This document shows, piece after piece, positions 61,985-64,000 of a stretch of 64,000 bases of DNA (positions are counted from its first letter, which is position 1; the number at the start of each line of letters is the position of its first letter). Location of the stretch: positions 1,860,001-1,924,000 of the forward strand of contig CAWICN010000001.1 in assembly GCA_963834725.1 (NCBI GenBank), in the 5' to 3' direction. The position numbers and the translations under genes are program-made. This stretch comes from PALSA-693 sp963834725 (GTDB lineage: Bacteria > Actinomycetota > Acidimicrobiia > Acidimicrobiales > Palsa-688). Below the pieces are notes generated by a model. The model saw nothing but the letters and a program-made list of their open reading frames with translations. It ran no database searches and was not told the DNA's origin.

Positions 61985-62584
61985 ATGCACGTACGTGTGA
62001 TCACCGTTCGGGGCGCGAGCCGATTCGACGAAGCGGTCAGCTTCATCAAAGAAACCGTTCTGCCCGATCTTCGTCGGCAGAAGGGTTTCAACTCGATAAA
62101 CATTTCTGCCGATCGTTCCGCGGGCGTCATCACTGTCCTGACCGATTGGGAGACGGAAGCGGACCGTGACTCCAGCGAAGGGCTCTCCGAGAAGGCCCGC
62201 AACCAGACACTGGAGATCCTCGGGGGCGAGCTGAACGTCGAGCGATTCGAGCAGGTGGTGTTGGAAGTTGGGTCTACCCCGCCGGCCCCAGGCTCGAAGC
62301 TTCACATCCGCCCGGTCAAAATCGATCCAGCCAAACTGGACGAGAATCTCGAGTTCTTCAAAGAAACCGTGCTACCCGACATCAAAGCGACGCCAGGCTT
62401 CCAGGCCGCTCGCCAGCTGATCAACCGGCAGTCCGGCGAGGGACGCGTCGGTACCGTCTGGGCGGACGAGGCATCCCTCGAGAACGCCCTGAGAAAGGCG
62501 GAGGAGCGACGGCCGCTGGGCGCGGCCCGAGGCGTCGAGTTCGGCCAGGACCAGGTCCTGGAGGTACTGTTCCGGGCCGAATAG
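61985..62584 (+). CDS. Double ABM-like (dimeric alpha/beta barrel) protein
   Basis: ATG 61985 follows GAAGGAGGGG with a short gap, which settles the start. The 199-residue product has two similar halves: MHVRVITVRGASRFDEAVSF then IKETVLPDLRRQKGF, and KLHIRPVKIDPAKLDENLEF then FKETVLPDIKATPGFQAARQ. Each half has the shape of an antibiotic-biosynthesis-monooxygenase/dimeric alpha-beta barrel unit. The function is unknown. It lies 106 bases after encapsulin and may be separate from that operon. Confidence 0.7.
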   Translation: MHVRVITVRGASRFDEAVSFIKETVLPDLRRQKGFNSINISADRSAGVITVLTDWETEADRDSSEGLSEKARNQTLEILGGELNVERFEQVVLEVGSTPPAPGSKLHIRPVKIDPAKLDENLEFFKETVLPDIKATPGFQAARQLINRQSGEGRVGTVWADEASLENALRKAEERRPLGAARGVEFGQDQVLEVLFRAE

Positions 62585-62670
62585 CACACGCACCGGCGCC
62601 GGCGGCAAACCAGAGGGTCCGGATCCCGGTCCGGTAGTCGGCCCGGCGAAGCGCCGAGATTGCGATCAAG

Positions 62671-62840
62671 CGCCGGCGGGAGACCGCGCTCGGCCCGGGC
62701 ACCGGGTCAGCCGTCGGCCTCAGGCACTCAGTAGGTGACCGGCGGGAGACCGCGCTCGGCCCGGGCCCCGGGTCAGCCGTCGGCCTCAGGCACCCAGTAG
62801 GTGACCGGCGGGAGACCGCGCTCGGCCCGGGCCCGGGTCA
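62671..62840. repeat. 66-bp tandem repeat covering the 3' end of the GrpB gene
   Basis: Three starts of the same unit, ccggcgggagaccgcgctcg, lie at 62673, 62739 and 62805, exactly 66 bases apart. The unit includes the last codons and stop of the minus-strand cupin-GrpB gene, and the copies beyond the stop are near-perfect echoes of it with a few changes. This gives about 2.5 copies. Recent duplication by slippage is the simplest cause. Confidence 0.85.
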
Positions 62841-63681
62841 GCAGCCCGGCCACGAAGGCGGCCTTGGCCGCCACGTAGACGTCGATGTCGCCTGCGGCCA
62901 GCTCCACGTTGGCCCGCTTGAGCCGGCCGTACTGCTCACAGGCGTCGGCGTCGCCGCGCAGCAGGTCGCGAAGCAGCCAGTGGTCGAGGTGCGCCCTGTT
63001 GTCCTCGACCACCAGGTACAGGTGGTGACGCGGCAACGGCGGCCCGGCTGGCGGGTCGGGCGGCGGCTGGAATGCCTCCCGGCCGGTCACGCCCAGGTCG
63101 CCCCGCCACCGATAGCCGATGCCGGCCAGCCGTTCGATGGTTGGTCGCACCTGTTGGTCCGAGGCCACCACGACGTCCATGTCGATGATCGGCTTGGCCG
63201 CCAGGCCGGGTACCGAGGTTGAGCCGACGTGGTCGATGCGCAGGGCCACGTCCGCTATGGCCGGCCACACCCGGGCCCGGACCGCCTCGAACCAATCGAG
63301 CCATGCCGGGTCGTACTCGGCTACCACGATCTCCTGGGTCACCGACATGGCCCTGACCTCGAAGGTGCCTTCGATAGAGATCGCGGTGAGCCCGTCGTCC
63401 GTGCCGGCCTCGTGGGACTCCCCGGCCAGCCAGAGCGCGGCATAGCCCGACCGGATGGGCCGGTGGACGCCATCCGGCCCACTCACCCAACCGGAGCCGG
63501 CCACCACGGCCAGGAGCTGCTGAGCGACCGCCGGGTGCCGGCCGATCAGCCCGTCCGGCGGGAGATGGACGACCGCCACCCCAAGGCGGCAGTCCGGACC
63601 GGTCAGCGGCCCGATGCGAAACCTTGATCCAAAATTGCTGATCGGGATCGACACCTCTGGGTCGAACCGGAAAATCCTCAT
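62773..63681 (-). CDS. Cupin domain fused to a GrpB-type nucleotidyltransferase
   Basis: The 302-residue product has an N-terminal cupin-like part (residues 1-112: SRFRIGPLTGPDCRLGVAVV, LIGRHPAVAQQLLAVVAGSG, ALWLAGESHEAG). A C-terminal GrpB/UPF0157 domain follows (residues 115-300: IVVAEYDPAWLDWFEAVRAR, ALRIDHVGSTSVPGLAAKPI with D-M-D-V next, RHHLYLVVEDNRAHLDHWLL and AAKAAFVAGLL). The H-V-G-S-T-[SA]-V-P-G-L and D-[IM]-D-V motifs are the nucleotidyltransferase core. GrpB proteins usually stand alone at about 170 residues, so the cupin fusion is notable. Substrate unknown. Confidence 0.8.
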   Translation of the reverse strand: MRIFRFDPEVSIPISNFGSRFRIGPLTGPDCRLGVAVVHLPPDGLIGRHPAVAQQLLAVVAGSGWVSGPDGVHRPIRSGYAALWLAGESHEAGTDDGLTAISIEGTFEVRAMSVTQEIVVAEYDPAWLDWFEAVRARVWPAIADVALRIDHVGSTSVPGLAAKPIIDMDVVVASDQQVRPTIERLAGIGYRWRGDLGVTGREAFQPPPDPPAGPPLPRHHLYLVVEDNRAHLDHWLLRDLLRGDADACEQYGRLKRANVELAAGDIDVYVAAKAAFVAGLLTRARAERGLPPVTYWVPEADG

Positions 63682-64000
63682 GCCGGAAAATTATGGACCC
63701 GCGAGTGATGTCGTGCGCCGCATTCCGGTGCCCACCACGACGCCGCGCCTTCATACTTCGAATCTCAGCACTCAGTGTGCAAATCGGCCCGAAACCCGGG
63801 AACCTGGTGTAGAGCTCCGGCCCGATCGCGGTTGCGCGCTACACCCCATAGATCTGTCCCGCACCCGGATCGGGTGTCGAGGAGCATGGCGCGACGACCA
63901 GAGTTTCTGGGGACGGCGGCAATCCCGGTGAGGGAAGCCGTCGTAGTAAAGGCCGTGCGGAAATTTACCACCTTGGCGGAACCCCCTCGCGCCGTCGGCG
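63682..64000. other. Right end of window, no supported gene
   Basis: The 319 bases after the GrpB start hold a 68-codon minus-strand frame (63765-63971) with no family likeness and a Ser/Arg-rich composition. It may be a shadow or the end of a gene that starts beyond the window. A promoter for the GrpB gene should lie near 63690-63760. Confidence 0.35.

Overview
This is a 64-kb stretch of high-GC DNA from a member of the Actinomycetota. The evidence is an ESX/type VII secretion neighbourhood (FHA-FtsK/SpoIIIE ATPase, WXG100 proteins), an F420-type luciferase-like oxidoreductase, LuxR regulators, and DUF2252, DUF6325 and DUF2690 families. Frequent GTG and TTG starts agree with this. The genus cannot be read from the sequence. 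Many genes continue in another frame after a one-base slip, often at a homopolymer. Some of these breaks may be assembly indels and some real decay, so I annotate each as one gene with its slip position.

Region 1 (1-14.3 kb, mostly minus strand) is a type VII secretion locus running off the left edge. It holds the start of an FHA-bearing EccC-like ATPase and a WXG-domain substrate. It also holds several WXG100 genes and partners in different stages of decay, a secreted peptidoglycan-binding/DUF2690 protein, and a very large secreted protein split over two overlapping frames. That protein carries a signal peptide, peptidoglycan-binding, propeller-like, transglycosylase-like, golvesin-like and SGNH hydrolase parts, then a C-terminal HNH nuclease. 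A cysteine-dioxygenase-like cupin and an AAA ATPase lie inside the region.

Region 2 (14.3-21.4 kb) resembles a small biosynthetic group: a methyltransferase joined to an FAD-linked oxidase, an O-methyltransferase, a small unknown protein, a divergent LuxR regulator and a second, frameshifted FAD oxidase. Region 3 (21.6-28.2 kb) is a graveyard of integrase-like, ISAzo13, IS110 and IS1380 sequence and a broken transporter.

Region 4 (28.3-41 kb) has small stress-type proteins, a zinc alcohol dehydrogenase and a tight operon of GH15 hydrolase, a disulfide-reductase-like flavoprotein lacking its cysteines, DUF2252 and DUF4239. A ribbon-helix-helix/Doc toxin-antitoxin pair follows, cut by an IS256 element with an IS1634-like element beside it. 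Region 5 (41-47.7 kb) is a set of small enzymes: methyltransferases, VOC, AlkZ-like, HIT, a P-loop kinase, PhyH and GNAT.

Region 6 (47.8-50.6 kb) is a two-sided Clp module: an apparently active ClpP with an LLM oxidoreductase on one side, and an XRE regulator with a ClpP-like protein lacking the catalytic histidine on the other. Region 7 (50.7-55.4 kb) has an IS630 transposase, a methyltransferase and a Dcm-Vsr-DUF3883 gene next to an initiator tRNA gene. Region 8 (55.4-64 kb) has a TPR protein, an HSL-type esterase, a cysteine-less DksA/TraR-like protein, an AAA ATPase, an encapsulin with its encapsulated ferritin, a double ABM-like protein and a cupin-GrpB fusion whose 3' end is tandemly repeated.
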